Positions 24,137-35,784 of a stretch of 64,000 bases of DNA are shown here, piece by piece. This DNA is from Garcia nutans (lineage: Eukaryota > Streptophyta > Magnoliopsida > Malpighiales > Euphorbiaceae). The position numbers and the translations under genes were made by a program. Under the pieces are notes generated by a model. That model searched no databases, was not told the origin of the DNA, and was given only the letters and a program-made list of their open reading frames with translations. Location: positions 14,218,501 through 14,282,500 of the forward strand of contig CANTUV010000007.1 of the NCBI GenBank assembly GCA_947685225.1, read 5' to 3'. Position 1 is the stretch's first letter. Each line of letters opens with the position of its first letter.

Positions 24137-24489
24137 TGTTCAGGTTTACATGTTATTTAAATTTATGCTTTTATCATTTATGTATCTTGATGTTTTATGT
24201 TTAAGGAAATGACTTAATGTTTTTACATTTAAAGAAATTTATCCTTTATGAAATGACTTGCTTTTATTGAAATTTACTTGGATCTCATTTTCTCTTATTT
24301 TTGGCTTTGTCAAAGGAGGAGAAATATACAATACAATTGAATTAAAATCAATGGAATTAAAATTGTGAGAAGAACCTTGCATATATTAAAGGGGAGAACT
24401 AATGACTAATCCAAAAACCTAATTTCTTGAAATTTAAAATATTACATGTTTTAATTTAATTTGATTGCTAAATTCAAAAAGGGTAAGGT
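24137..24489 (+). other. 3' untranslated region and polypurine-like tract of W
   Basis: AT-rich sequence with GTCAAAGGAGGAGAAATA near 24307 and AAAAAGGGTAAGG at 24476-24488 directly before the LTR. Either could derive from a polypurine tract; the second is in the right place. Confidence 0.5.
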
Positions 24490-25772
24490 TGTTGACCAAA
24501 TACATTAGACAATAAACTATATTTTGATCATTGACAATTAAATTGATAAGTACTAATGAGTTAAATAAGTGTTTCTTTGTAAGTTTCTATTTAAGAACTC
24601 GTATGACCGCACAACATATCTGTGCCACCACACAACATCCAGAGAAAAGAACCACTCAAATCATAGAATAGATCTCAGTCTTTAACATGGTGAAAACCTG
24701 ACCACCATACATTGTGTGACCGCCCAAGAAGTTAGTGCGACTACACCATTTAAGGAGAAAAAAATGCAAATCTCACAAATGAGATAGCAGTCAGAGTGTG
24801 GGGTGGAGCAATAGCCGCCCAAGGCTCCATGCAACTGCTCCATGTATTAAGCGACCACACAAAGCTAAAGTAGAATGCCTAAACAACATAGAACATATAG
24901 CAGTGAGACTGTGCGGTAAGAAATTTGATTTGTATGATTGCACAACACCAAGAAAATTTAAATTTTAGTGCCAACATCATGGATCAATAATATGTAGACA
25001 CATGGAAGAAGTATTACTATTCAAATGGTCATTTGAATGTTGAGTGACCGCACAAATACATTGTGCGACCACGAGACATGACAGGCTAGTAAAGTATGGG
25101 ACACAACACTTCTATGAAACAACCATTGAAAAGATCTATTGGACAAATTTTAAAAAGTGATTGCACAAGGAAAATGGTGACATCCAAACATCTTTTTACT
25201 GATAATTAAAAAAAATTCCACTCAAATAATGTTAAATTCTACCATGACTTTAATGTAATAGCTAGTTGGACTTAAGATGGCTATAAATAAGATAAGAAAC
25301 ATCTATTTCAAGTAAAGAAGAATATCATATAGCCAAGTTGAACAACTTAATTTAATTTGCATCAAATTTCTTATTGTATTCTTTGAGAGTTGGGTGTGAA
25401 CATTAAACATCATTGTATAAGTTTGAGTATGAATTTTGAAACACTTAGATTTTAGAGTGAGCCTAGAAAAACTCTTGTTGAGTTGTGAGGAAATTAGTCA
25501 AATCTTGTGAAAGTTTGGTATGAGCTTGTGAAAATACCAAAGTTAGAGTTAAGTTTCTAAAAATTCATTGATAGTAAAAACTCGATAAGTTTTTGATGAA
25601 GTAGATGTAGGATTGAGGAATCCGAACCACTATAAATTTTTTGTGTTCATTCTTCTCACTTTCTTTTTACTCTACTCATTTCTTCTTATCTTGTTTTTAA
25701 GTTTTTTAATTTACCATCTCTTCTTTAAAATAACCAATTCACCCTCCTCTCGGTTGCCATCTTGGAACAATA
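24490..25772 (+). repeat. 3' LTR of element W (family Z)
   Basis: Starts TGTTGACCAAATACATTAGAC and ends near GGTTGCCATCTTGGAACAATA. Both edges and several inner blocks (AACAATAAACT(A/C)TATTTTGATC; CCTAGAAAAACTCTTG; AAAGTTTGGTATGAG) match the Z LTR read on the minus strand. Its U3 (24600-25090) has at least seven degenerate GACCGCACAA-like boxes in both orientations. Confidence 0.72.
24600..25090. repeat. Repeated GACCGCACAA-like boxes in the W LTR
   Basis: Boxes such as TGACCGCACAAC (24604), TGTGACCGCCCAA (24715), GCGACCACACAAAG (24851), GTGACCGCACAAAT (25044) and GTGCGACCACGA (25062) recur irregularly, with opposite-strand forms such as CTGTGCGGTAAG (24909). They are GC-richer than their surroundings. 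Confidence 0.6.
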
Positions 25773-26039
25773 GAACCTATAATACATGTATGTTTTCTAA
25801 AACTTTAATAATTCTTTCTAATCATTCAAAGCATGATTTTGGTTGCTTTGTGATCACCGAGTGTTTTGGTCAATTTTGTTCTAGGTATTGTATAAATAAT
25901 CATGCTATGATGAGATAATTTAGCTTTCTATATGTGTTATAATTATGTGTTAGTATAATTAAATGTGGTTCTAATAGCATGAATTGGTTTGTAATTTAAT
26001 TTAGTGATTACCAAATTTATTGCCATTAATTATGAGTTG
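25773..26039. other. Spacer between W and an old LTR
   Basis: No feature recognised. If W inserted into the copia relic this should be copia sequence, but I cannot read one. Confidence 0.3.
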
Positions 26040-27121
26040 AAACAAGACTAAACTAAATATTGTAAAAAATTGCTTGATAAACTAGGCCTTTAGATGATAT
26101 AAGAAAGATGTGCAATGGCAAATTGGCATTGCTTATAGTGAACTCGCTATTACTTATGGTGAACTGGCTATAAGCAAGTTTGCCATAAGCAATGGCCAGG
26201 TTGCCATATGCTTTGACAAACTCTCATTTGCAATGATTATTTTCTTTTGCACTAAGTTTTTTTTTTTTTTGGATATTGTGTTTTCTTTTGTTTTTGCAAG
26301 AATGGTTTTAACATTGTGTTTAAAATACATAAAAATAAAAATAAGTGAAATTTAATTACTTCATTTTAAAGGTTCTATGTATTTTTCCTTGTTAATGCCC
26401 TAATTATTGTATTGATATATATGTCCTTTCATTATTATTTTCTATCATTATTTTTATAATTTGTTTTGCTATGTCTATTATTAAATTTAATTGTGGCAGT
26501 ATTATTGGTTTGTAAATAATTACATATTAATATTTATTTTGTTTTATGCTCTTTATGTCTCAATGTTTTATTATTGCCATTAATATTATTATTTTTTTAA
26601 TATTGTTGTTTATTTTTATCCATTTTTTAAGGGATTGTAAAAAACACATTTTCAACACTTGTGGGTGTTTTCTTTTTAATTCTTTATGGATTTAAGGTTA
26701 TAAGAATGTGTTTTCACCAAGTGTGGATACCCATTTATTTTATATTTTGGACCAATTATTTTTATGGATGAATAGATTTCATTTTAGTCTATCTAAATAT
26801 ATAGTAGTTGGATAATATAATAATAATTAAAAATAAAATAATACCTAGACCTAAAAAATAGGTTGGTTCCAATGAATTGGAGGAATTAGGATTGTTGGTT
26901 ATTTTTTACTTTTTCTATGCATACTCAACTTTCTGAACCTAAATAGGAAGTTGGAGATTCCTTGAAAATTAAGTCTACCACCCTTTCTATATTTCTTCTT
27001 GATCTATTTGGACGACGACTCTTGCTTTCCGAATTTAGACTCATTTTTCTTAAGGTTTCGAACTCAAATATATTAAAATAGCATTCCACCAAAAGTATGT
27101 GGTAAAAATCTTTGCTCAAAA
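26040..27121 (+). repeat. Old Tat-type LTR remnant
   Basis: From about 26625 to 27121 the order of blocks follows the T LTRs: TTAAGG.TTATAAGAATGTGTTTTCACC, GACCTAAAAAATAGGTTGG, ACTCAACTTTCTGAACCTAA, GGACGACGACTC, and the end ATCTTTGCTCAAA. It is far more diverged than the two T LTRs are from each other, so it is an older solo LTR or fragment. The left edge is uncertain. At 26110-26230 lie repeated GGCTATAAGCAA / TTGCCATAAGCAATGGC boxes that may belong to its U3. Confidence 0.62.
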
Positions 27122-27159
27122 TTAATGAATGCAAAAAGTATAACTTTTCTCTAAAGATT

Positions 27160-27540
27160 TTCAAGTGTATAAGAACTAATAAACATACAATTCATCGTTT
27201 CTTTTAATATCTTATTTTTTATTTTAATTATATCATTTGATTTAGAAGAATAAAGTGGAGTAATTTCATGTATCTTTTCACAAAATTATTTAGTAAAATA
27301 TACTCACCATCTCTATTTGACCTAACTTATTTTTTTTATCTTCATATTTAATTGAATTTTTACTTCCACCTTATTTAATAGATATGTCACATTTTTATTT
27401 CTAAGCAAAAATGCTTTGATATATCTAGGAAAATTTGCAAATAAGCAAGTGTTACATTGCATTGGTTTCATAAATTCATGCGGTTATAATTCTTAATTTT
27501 ATTAGTGACATGTTTTCATCTTTAATTAAAAAATTACAAA
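27160..27540 (-). pseudogene. Ty1/copia integrase fragment
   Basis: Minus strand with stops and gaps: a FMKPMQC..C segment, LLRNKNVTYLLNKVEVKIQLN, KIKKIS, YFTK.FCEK, IHEITPLYSSKSNDIIKIKN and KILKETMNCMF. These follow the copia integrase core in order, including the E-bearing region before NRTLK. It is probably the upstream part of the relic whose reverse transcriptase is at 22230-21640. Confidence 0.65.
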
Positions 27541-27780
27541 ATAAAATTTTTAGTTCTGGCTATAATATATTCATAAACTTATAATTTCTCAAAATATTGA
27601 ATTTTAATGTAAAATTAAATCAGAAAAATGTATTTTTCTAAAAAAAAAAAGAAAAATTATCATGAAGAAGAAAAAATGCAGGAAAAGCAAAAGATGAACC
27701 GGTTTATAGTTATTATTAATTAAAAAAAACACACACAAACACATGTCCCTCTTTAATTGGAGCAACACCCAGTTATCCTA
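27541..27780. other. Spacer upstream of the bL36 gene
   Basis: AT-rich with an A-rich run and a short CA repeat near 27730. No gene; probably part of the bL36 promoter region. Confidence 0.4.
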
Positions 27781-27836
27781 GGCCGTGAGGTAACGAACCA
27801 AAACCATCGGATGCAACCTCCAAATCTGAAATCCCT

Positions 27837-27844
27837 AAACCCTA
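27837..27844 (+). promoter_or_regulatory. Telo-box (AAACCCTA) upstream of bL36
   Basis: AAACCCTA occurs once in a GC-richer stretch that looks like the 5' leader, about 490 bp before the start codon (the leader probably contains an intron). Telo-boxes are typical of plant ribosomal-protein and translation genes. The function is inferred from motif and context only. Confidence 0.5.
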
Positions 27845-28329
27845 CTCTGTGTCCCGTTTTCTTCTCCGAATGATCTCGAGCACACTTATTTCTCAATCTC
27901 AAATTCTAACAGTTGATTTCAGGGCACCTTTACAACTCAACGCACAACGCCACTGTGATTCTCAGTCCCCAATTGGTTTGTTTTCTGTTTTTTTTTCTCT
28001 CTAGGGAAACGCTATGCGTTGTAGTTTCATTTAAAAATCTTAACGGGATTGAATAGCTGTCTGTAAATATATAGTTGCAATTCAAATTTTTTTGAACATT
28101 GGGTTTGATGGGTAGTTTTTCAAAAAAAATTTATTATGATCATTAGATTTCCCAGAATTCTGTGCTTGGTGGGCTTTTCTCGTTCTGAATTGAACCAATC
28201 TAATTGTCTTTTATTGCATTGTTTATTGAAATTCCAGTGATGTGGTGGAATGTTATATTATTGCAAAACTATATGATCCTTCTAGTGCTAAATATTATCT
28301 GAATACTAAGTATGCATTCTTCAGTATCC

Positions 28330-30046
28330 ATGAAGGTGCGGTCGTCTGTCAAGAAGATGTGTGAGTTCTGCCAGATTGTTAGACGCCGTGGACGTGTATA
28401 TGTGATTTGTTCTTCCAATCCTAAGCATAAGCAACGACAAGGCATGTCAACTTTCGCATATGAAGGAGCCCTGTATGTTATCCAATGCTCCCTCTTTCTT
28501 TATATATTTGTCTGTCTCTCTCTCTCTCTTTCTCATGTCCACCATTTGGTTTGTTTCATCTTTAGTTGCCTTTCTGTTTATGTCATAGATCAAATGTCTC
28601 TTAAGAATTTGGAATTTTTCTGTAGAGGTTTATGTATTTCAGAGATTTTCTCTAAAGAAAAAAAAAAGGAAAGGAAAGGGCATGAGCCTGGTGTTTTTCC
28701 TAACATAAGCAAGGTATATATGAAAATAAAGTAACCTTACCATAAACAAGGTATGTGTGAAAATAAAGTTGACATTTTTTATTTCAAGGTGATAAGCAGG
28801 TTTGAATTATCTTCCCCTTCAATTATTTTGTACAAATTTTTATTCACTCTATTAAGAAACAGGTGGTTGTTAAAGATAAGCATGCATAATTAGATAGAAT
28901 CAATTATAAAATTATTATTGCTTAAAAGTGCTGGTATGATTTTTCAAGTTATAAATTGAGTCATATAATTAGAGATGCTGACTTGGAGATTCAATTTGCA
29001 ATAAAAGTGAAGTAATTTGTTTCTAGGCAATGAAAAAGGAAAATAAATCTGTCAAATTTTCTTTTTAATATTGTTTTGGGTTAAATTCATTTTTAATATA
29101 GATTTGTAGGTGCCAACCCTAAAAGCTAGATGTTAACGTCAAAGAACTTATTTCTATATTAATTTGATCAATTGTTTGCATTTGTTAGATATGAGATTTT
29201 CCACATTTGATTCGATTGTTTGTTGGTAGTGTTAGCAACATCTCAACTCTTGGGTTTGCATTTAGTTTTAAGGCTTTTAAGCCTCTTATGGGAGTCTAGT
29301 GTAACTATGATGATGATAAATTATTGTATTTTACATGCAATCATGCAAGTGATTGTCCATACCAGTATACTTATTTCTGAATTTTAACATGGATGCCACT
29401 TGCCCTTTGTTTCTGAATAAGTGGGACTTGGCCCCCTGGTAGTGATTGGATGGTTTGTGCAAGATTTATGAATCAAGAAGCTTTAATGCTCTTCTCCCCT
29501 TTTTTGTAGTTTTAATACTTTAATCCAAGTCAGTGTTTTTTCTTTTGCTTTTCTGAAGTTCAAATAATTTCATTATTTCAACTTGGATTAAAAATAAAAA
29601 AAGTTTTTATCATTTTCATTATATCCTGGATTTGAAACTGGATTAAATTATAAATCAAAAAAAATTAGATTGGAATAACTGACTTATCATTTGTTTGGTT
29701 TAATATTTTTGGTCCTTGGCAATCTCTAACAATAAACTTGATTTTTGAATGGAGATGGATATTGCTAATAAAATAATTTAGGTTGATGAGACTAGGCATA
29801 GTGGATATTGGATATAGTCTGGAAATCAATATAACCTGAGGCATTTGATTGAAGAAATACCAATGGAAGTGTCATTTTGTTTTTATCTTTCCCAGGTCTT
29901 TAGAGACTAGCACCAAGCAGGAGATTGCACCCAGTCACAATATGGTGGTAGCTTTGGCTTCTATCATCCCCAAAAAGCATGAACCATCAATGATTTATGG
30001 ATGGAGGTCAAATCTTGCATCTCTCCTATTTAAACAGGGGAAGTAG
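28330..30046 (+). CDS. RPL36: Ribosomal protein bL36, mitochondrial type, nuclear gene
   Basis: Coding exon 1 is 28330-28472 and exon 2 is 29896-30046, with a 1,423-bp intron (donor GTATGT, acceptor TTTCCCAG). The spliced frame gives 97 residues. The first 38 are a complete bL36: MKVRSSVKKMCEFC, RRRGRVYVICSSNPKHKQRQG, with the zinc-binding set C11, C14, C27, H33. A plant-type C-terminal extension follows, ending SIIPKKHEPS...GWR...SLLFKQGK. bL36 binds 23S-type rRNA in the large subunit of organelle and bacterial ribosomes. Plastid bL36 is usually plastid-encoded and short, so this nuclear, extended form is most likely mitochondrial. I chose the ATG at 28330 by homology; an upstream in-frame ATG at 28312 lies before a likely 5'-UTR intron acceptor (TTCTTCAG, ending 28324). 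It is the only intact host gene in the window. Confidence 0.9.
28701..28768 (+). repeat. Two-copy 37-bp tandem duplication in the bL36 intron
   Basis: Units 28701-28731 and 28738-28768 share TA(A/C)CATAA(G/A)CAAGGTAT(A/G)T followed by GAAAATAAAG. It is a local duplication within the intron with no evident function. Confidence 0.7.
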
Positions 30047-32072
30047 AGAAGGAACGTACAAATGGAACTCTGAGGTTGATGATCAATTAATATTGTTGTG
30101 TTTAGGCCACCTGGAAACTTATTTCAATTTGTTACTGCATTCATTATCTCATAATTGAAGTTTTCTTAAGAATTTGGTTCAGCTGTGCTGCTAAATACTG
30201 ATTAATGAACTCTCTTTATAATCATTTTATGGTAATTGGTGTGCATATGTGAAATCTAGGGTGCCCTGGATGGTGCAAATGTTTAACTTTGTGTCAACTG
30301 AGAATCAAGAGAATCATATTTTATATGAAATGAAATCTTCTTCATAAGCTAATATTCAATCTCTCTTGTTTTTGTTGCTTCCCTTTTTTTTTGAGTCAGG
30401 TTTCTTAGATTTTACCCTGTTTTGGAAGAATATGAGGAGAAATGAAATAAGGAGGAAAATGAGGAAAAATGTTGAGAGGGGAAATTTTAGTTGTATGTTT
30501 GGTTTTGAGTTTAAAATATTTTAAGATATTTTTAGTAAATTGATTTTGGATTTAGTCAGATCTAGTAATCACAGTTGTGGCAAAATTAGTTTTTTTTTTT
30601 TTTTCAAATAATGGTTTATTAAACAGAATTAATATCAGAAGAATTAATTAAAAATAGAAGTCAGAGAAGTTAGGAAAGAAGAAAAAAACAATTGTGCAGG
30701 TAAAAATATATTTGAGCAACTTTTCAGTGTCGAATTCTATTTTCCCCCTTTATTTTTTTCCTTTTAATTTTTCTCGTGTCAAAAAATTATTTTCTTCTCC
30801 TATCATCACTATTTTTATCGATTTGTAATTATTTTACATGGTGTAGTATCAATTAATTATTAACTATATAACTCTATATTTGTTTTTATAACGTATTTTG
30901 ATTCTCTTTTTTTTTTTTTTCATTCTAATTTTGTTACCATGTAATATATGTGTAAAAATTTAATGTGTTACTGTTACCCATTATTATTATTTTTTAATGA
31001 AGATGGATATTTATATATCAACATCAACAATGAAAGAGAACCAATCTATGTATATTATTATACTAAAATAGGTAAGGTTGACATAATATTATATTATATA
31101 TTACTGTATCAATCTTATCATATGTCTTAATTAACTATGACCACATTTCTTTGTGAATTGTGGCTTGGGCCATAAATCAGTGGTTTGGTTTATAAATCAG
31201 ATTAAAATTAGAAAAATTGAGTCATAATTGGAACTAAGTTCAGTGTCTAAGGGTCAGATTCAGATTCTTAATTTATTGAACTAGAATTGGACTCGACAGT
31301 TCAAGGCTTAAACTGTAAAAAATAAAAAAATAAAAATTAATATATATTATAAAAATATGTATATATTTTTATACATATATATAATATTAATATATATATA
31401 TTAATTTTTAATATATATGTTAAAAAATATATAACTTTTAGTTTAAAATTAAAATCTTAGAATTGATTTTTAAAATTTTTTCTTTAACTTTTAAAATTTT
31501 TTCTTACACCTTAATCGCTTCAAGTAAAAAAAAGAAAATTTATATAATTGGCTATAATTCACTTAGAATTAAAATTTTGTTAAATTGAATTGAGTATTTA
31601 CAACAAAAAAATTATATTTGTAAAACTTTTTCATTATTATTATTATTATTATTATTAGATTACTAAAAATTATTATTAGTTTGTTATTATTTTTTAACAA
31701 TTAATATTATTTAATTTAACTTAATTAATATTATCGAATTTATGAGTCAAGTATTCAATATCATAAAAAGTATTATTAATTATAGTTGCTTTTATTAAAA
31801 ATATAAATTCAAAAAAAAGAATATCAATTTGAACCGACAATTCAAACCAAAACTAAAATCACAATTGGCTCGTCATTTAAAAGTATGAACTTTAATTAAA
31901 CCAACTCTTTCCAGTTAAGATTAAGGTTCATAATTACCATGAATCGAAATCGATGGTTTCAAACTGACAATTCTGGTTAGCCAAACTATAGCCATAGTTA
32001 GTCTTAATTTCTTAATATTTTAAATGAATTAATATTAAAAATAAAACGTTTTTATTATTTATTATATAATAG
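30047..32072. other. AT-rich intergenic DNA downstream of bL36
   Basis: No gene found. It contains the bL36 3' UTR at its left end, homopolymer runs near 30590 and 30910, and TA-rich palindromic sequence at 31320-31440. At about 31130-31990 there are GAACCGACAATTC-like and complementary stretches with weakly matching ends (ttaattaactatgaccac versus ttaagactaactatggct on the other strand); this might be a decayed hAT-like element, but the evidence is thin. Confidence 0.4.
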
Positions 32073-32077
32073 ATATT

Positions 32078-32843
32078 TATTATCCCTTAGGCCACTATGA
32101 GAAGAGGTGAATTTGTAAATTTTGAATATTAAAGATAAATTAATTTTTTTTAGAAATGAAAAAAAAGGTAGGGAGAAGAAAGATCAACACCAAGATTTAT
32201 AATAGTTTGGATAAATGTATCCTGTGTCTACTTCTCAATTAATTAGTTGAGTAGTTCACTATCAAATTAGATTTTTATATGTTTAACACTAACTTGGTAT
32301 TTTTTAAACTCATACCAAACTTTTACAAACGTTTATAGTCAATTCACAATCTTTCAAGAGTTTTTCTAGGTTTACTCTATAATTTAGTATTTAAAGTTCA
32401 TACTAAACTTTCTATCAAATGTTTTCTAGTGCTCACACCCAATACTCAAGAAAATACAAAAAAAATTATTATAACGCAATTCAAGAATTAAATTTGTAAG
32501 AGTTTAGCTATTGAAGGTTTAAAAAGTTATATTAAATGATATTTAGTGAGGTATTTATAACTTTAATAATTTATAAAGGTCATTGAAGTTGTGTATTAAA
32601 AGATCGATCTTTCGTCCACCAAAAAAAATTTCCTACATTTAATATTGTCAGACAAGAATCATATTTGTTTGCCTTGTAGCGCAGTCACGATTGTTGTATT
32701 GCAGTGACACATTAGCTTGGGCGCAATTGCAGAACTTAAACTGTGTCTATCGACTGCTAGTTCAATGATATTACACATTGCAACAATTTGTTGGTCAAGG
32801 TCCCAATGGCTCCCTTCGCCGTCGATTTTATGAATATCACGGT
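32078..32843 (-). repeat. Solo LTR Z, 3' half (split by element X)
   Basis: With 58942-59550 this forms one LTR of about 1,375 bp on the minus strand, homologous to the W LTR. Matching blocks, read on the minus strand, include CCTAGAAAAACTCTTG, AAAGTTTGGTATGAG and AACTATTATAAATC. The left edge reads TATTATCCC (TG expected). The solo LTR is flanked by ATATT at 32073-32077 and again at 59551-59555. No internal region is attached, so it is a solo LTR. Confidence 0.8.
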
Positions 32844-35764
32844 TGTAACACCCTTATATCCTATATACGTACAATATATATTTTCAGCATATATAAAATA
32901 TACATATACAGTACAAAAATATCACATATAAGTTTAATAAAAATTATCACATTTCTGATTTAAATTTTCAAATACTAAATATATAAAATTAAATAGTATA
33001 TAAATATTATTTACTTGTTATAGGAACCCAAAATAAATATTTTATATGAAAATCTCTGGAAAAAAAAATTCGTCAGAGTTTTGTTTGTAATATGGATATC
33101 CCAAAATTTATCAATTACACAACTTGCAAAAAGAACACTTCTAATAAACAATAAACCACATCTTCACCTTAACTTCTTAATTTTTCCACAATTTTCTCAA
33201 AACATTTGTATACATAGATATATATATATATATACATATAATTTAGAACACATTTAAACCCCCCATTTCAAATAACTTAATCCAAATATTTTTTATAGTT
33301 TACAATACATAAAATTCAAAAATATGATATAATATGCATAATGCCCAAAATATACAATAACATAAAATATATACATGTTACTAATAGTGTTTCTGATCTT
33401 GATATCAACTTTACAAGCACAATCACAAGTCTAGACCCGACCGGATCTAGAAGAACTCTCCGGCTCATCCGAATCTACCATGTCACCTGCGTAATGTAAA
33501 TAATCGCGCTAAGCCAAAAGCCTAGTAATACAAACTTGATAACAATAATACTCAAATGCAATGTCAATGCACAATGCATATGGATATCACATCATTCCAT
33601 TTTCTCGTACTTTTCAAATATTTCATAATTCACAATTCACATAAAAATAAACACAAACATGGGCACAAAGATAACTAATATGCTATTCAAATTTCAGAGT
33701 TACTGTTTTGGTCTATAATGACACAATGTGTCTAGCTCTCAGGCAAAATATCAATATAATAGTTCAACTAGGTCTGAGCTTATGACCCGATCATTTTACC
33801 CAGCCCAGCTTCAATGACTTGTTTTTGATGCTTACGATCCGGCCATTTCAACTCAAAAATATTTTTACAGTGACACCCAGCGTCTAGTCCGTAGGCAAAT
33901 CATAGGCATATCGCCAAACACAGAACTCTGAAGGCATACAATTTATTCATATTTCTCATTTATATCGATATCAATTCATTTCATTATGTTTCCACATATC
34001 TTATTACATTATACCACATTTTTGCATTTACAACACATTACCCAATTACTTTGGTTATTTCCACATAATTCACATATTAATCACATTTAATGTAATCTAG
34101 CCAATACCAATGGCTTTTAAAAATGCACTTAATGCATACACAATAAATGGCACTACCCAAACATTTTGGGTCATTTTCACATAATACACATATTTCACAT
34201 TTTACACAATTTAACTATTATCAATGGCTTTTCACAATGCATTTAACACATATATGACATTATAAATATCATAGCACATTATTCATACATAACCAATGTA
34301 TCAAGTAGCTTAACACATTTTTCAACCAAAATGTATTAAGCCCAAATGTCATGCAAACATAACCAATGTATTCAAAGTTTGTACTTACCTCAAATAGCAA
34401 CCAAAACAAGCTTAAAACAACCTCCAATCATATCCTTCCAACTTGCCCTTCACCACTTGGATGAAGCAAATCAACCTCTCTCAAAATCTAAACCAAATGC
34501 GATAGCAAATAATCATTTCGTATCACATTTAATGGCATTTTCAATATTAAACCATAATTAAACCCCATCCAAGCAAAAATTCAAAATTTAAGGCTAACCT
34601 CACTTTAACTTTGGATTCTCATACTAGGCAATTCATTTTAATATATTAAGTTTATTTATATTATTAGAAACATATTTTAATACATTTAAATCATTTATAT
34701 TACAAAAATACACTTTTATACATAAAATCCTAAAACGGCATAACCTTCCTCCATTGAAGGTTTTTCATTACAACACAATCTATTAATCATTTTAAGCTTA
34801 TATACATCACTTATATCACCAAACAACAAGATTAAACTAATAAAATTAGACAATTCAACAACTTTGAAAAAATCATCTTCTAAAACCCTAAATCACACTT
34901 CCATTCTCAAACTCCAACCAAACATAACCAAATCCAATATTTGACTTTAAAATACTTGTTTAAGCACCAAAACAACTCATTTAGAACCAATTTGCATCAT
35001 TAAAAATCATGATTTCTCAAACCCTAAAAGTTTATGACCCTAAATTCTCTCTCTTCATCATTCTTTATCCAAATTTAACCATTTCTTCAATCCAACCTTA
35101 AAACCATTAATAACTACCCAAAATAACTTCATACACACCAATTCCAACAATTATAACATACTACTTCAAAAATTCAAAACTCATATATTCAAAATTTCTA
35201 TGAAAATCCAAAGAAAAAGCTAAAGAACTTACTTTTTAAAGTGAAAATCTCTAAAAATCTTTTTTGAACATTTGAAAACATTCAATTCTTGGAAGCTTGG
35301 AAGATTAAAATCCTTGGTCTTGAACATCCATGGTGGTCGGCCATGATAGAAGAAGAAGAAGAAAAAGAAGTTTAAAAATAAATTTTCTCTTTCCTTTCAT
35401 CTTTTATTTATAACCATATATATATATTATAATAATTAAATATTTAATTATTTAATTATTTATTAAAGAAATTAAAAGAATAAAAATTCATCATCCATTA
35501 AAAAATAATTTATTTTTAAATTATTTTATTAATTTTTAATTTCTAAAATTTATTTACAAAAATACCATTGGATTTTGACTTTTCTTTTAAAAAGTATTGA
35601 CTTTTATATGTTATGTATATTTTACATATATATTTCATTTTTCATTTAAAATTCCTTCATTTTTTATTTAAAATTATTAATTTAATTTATCCAATTTAAT
35701 TATAATATATTTTATCAAATTTTCAAAAAATAGAAATTTTCAAAAAAAAATTTAGGATATTAAA
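32844..35764 (-). repeat. 3' LTR of X
   Basis: 2,921 bp, from TGTAACACCC to GGATATTAAA (CA end changed). It matches 50408-52749 plus 58371-58936. It also shows the empty site for V: TTTCTATGAAAATCCAAAG near 35200-35215 is uninterrupted here. Small open frames within it are not genes. Confidence 0.9.
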
Positions 35765-35784
35765 ATTCTCTTCCCCCTAAAATA
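35765..35784 (-). other. Polypurine tract of X
   Basis: On the minus strand TTTTAGGGGGAAGAGAAT directly precedes the 3' LTR, the same place and type as in Y. Confidence 0.75.

Larger units (their letters stand above)
22231..25772 (+). mobile_element. Partial LTR element W (5' LTR not found)
   Basis: A plus-strand relic made of an untranslated leader (22231-22719), a broken reading frame (22720-24136), a polypurine-like tract and a 3' LTR (24490-25772). The LTR is homologous to the solo LTR Z at 32078-59550. No matching 5' LTR or primer site is seen on the left. It lies between the two copia fragments, so it may have inserted into that copia element. Superfamily is unresolved. Confidence 0.6.

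Noticed and set aside
28312..28734. A 140-codon frame through bL36 exon 1 starting at ATG 28312
   Set aside because: After residue 47 it reads into T/CT-rich intron sequence past a canonical donor; exon 2 at 29896 supplies the real C-terminus. The 28312 ATG precedes a likely leader-intron acceptor.
30411..30780. Purine-rich and pyrimidine-rich stretches that might be terminal inverted repeats of a MITE
   Set aside because: The match is composition, not sequence; no target duplication.
31130..31990. Possible hAT-like element with GAACCGACAATTC-type sequence
   Set aside because: Terminal repeats match only weakly and no 8-bp duplication could be found; kept as a note only.
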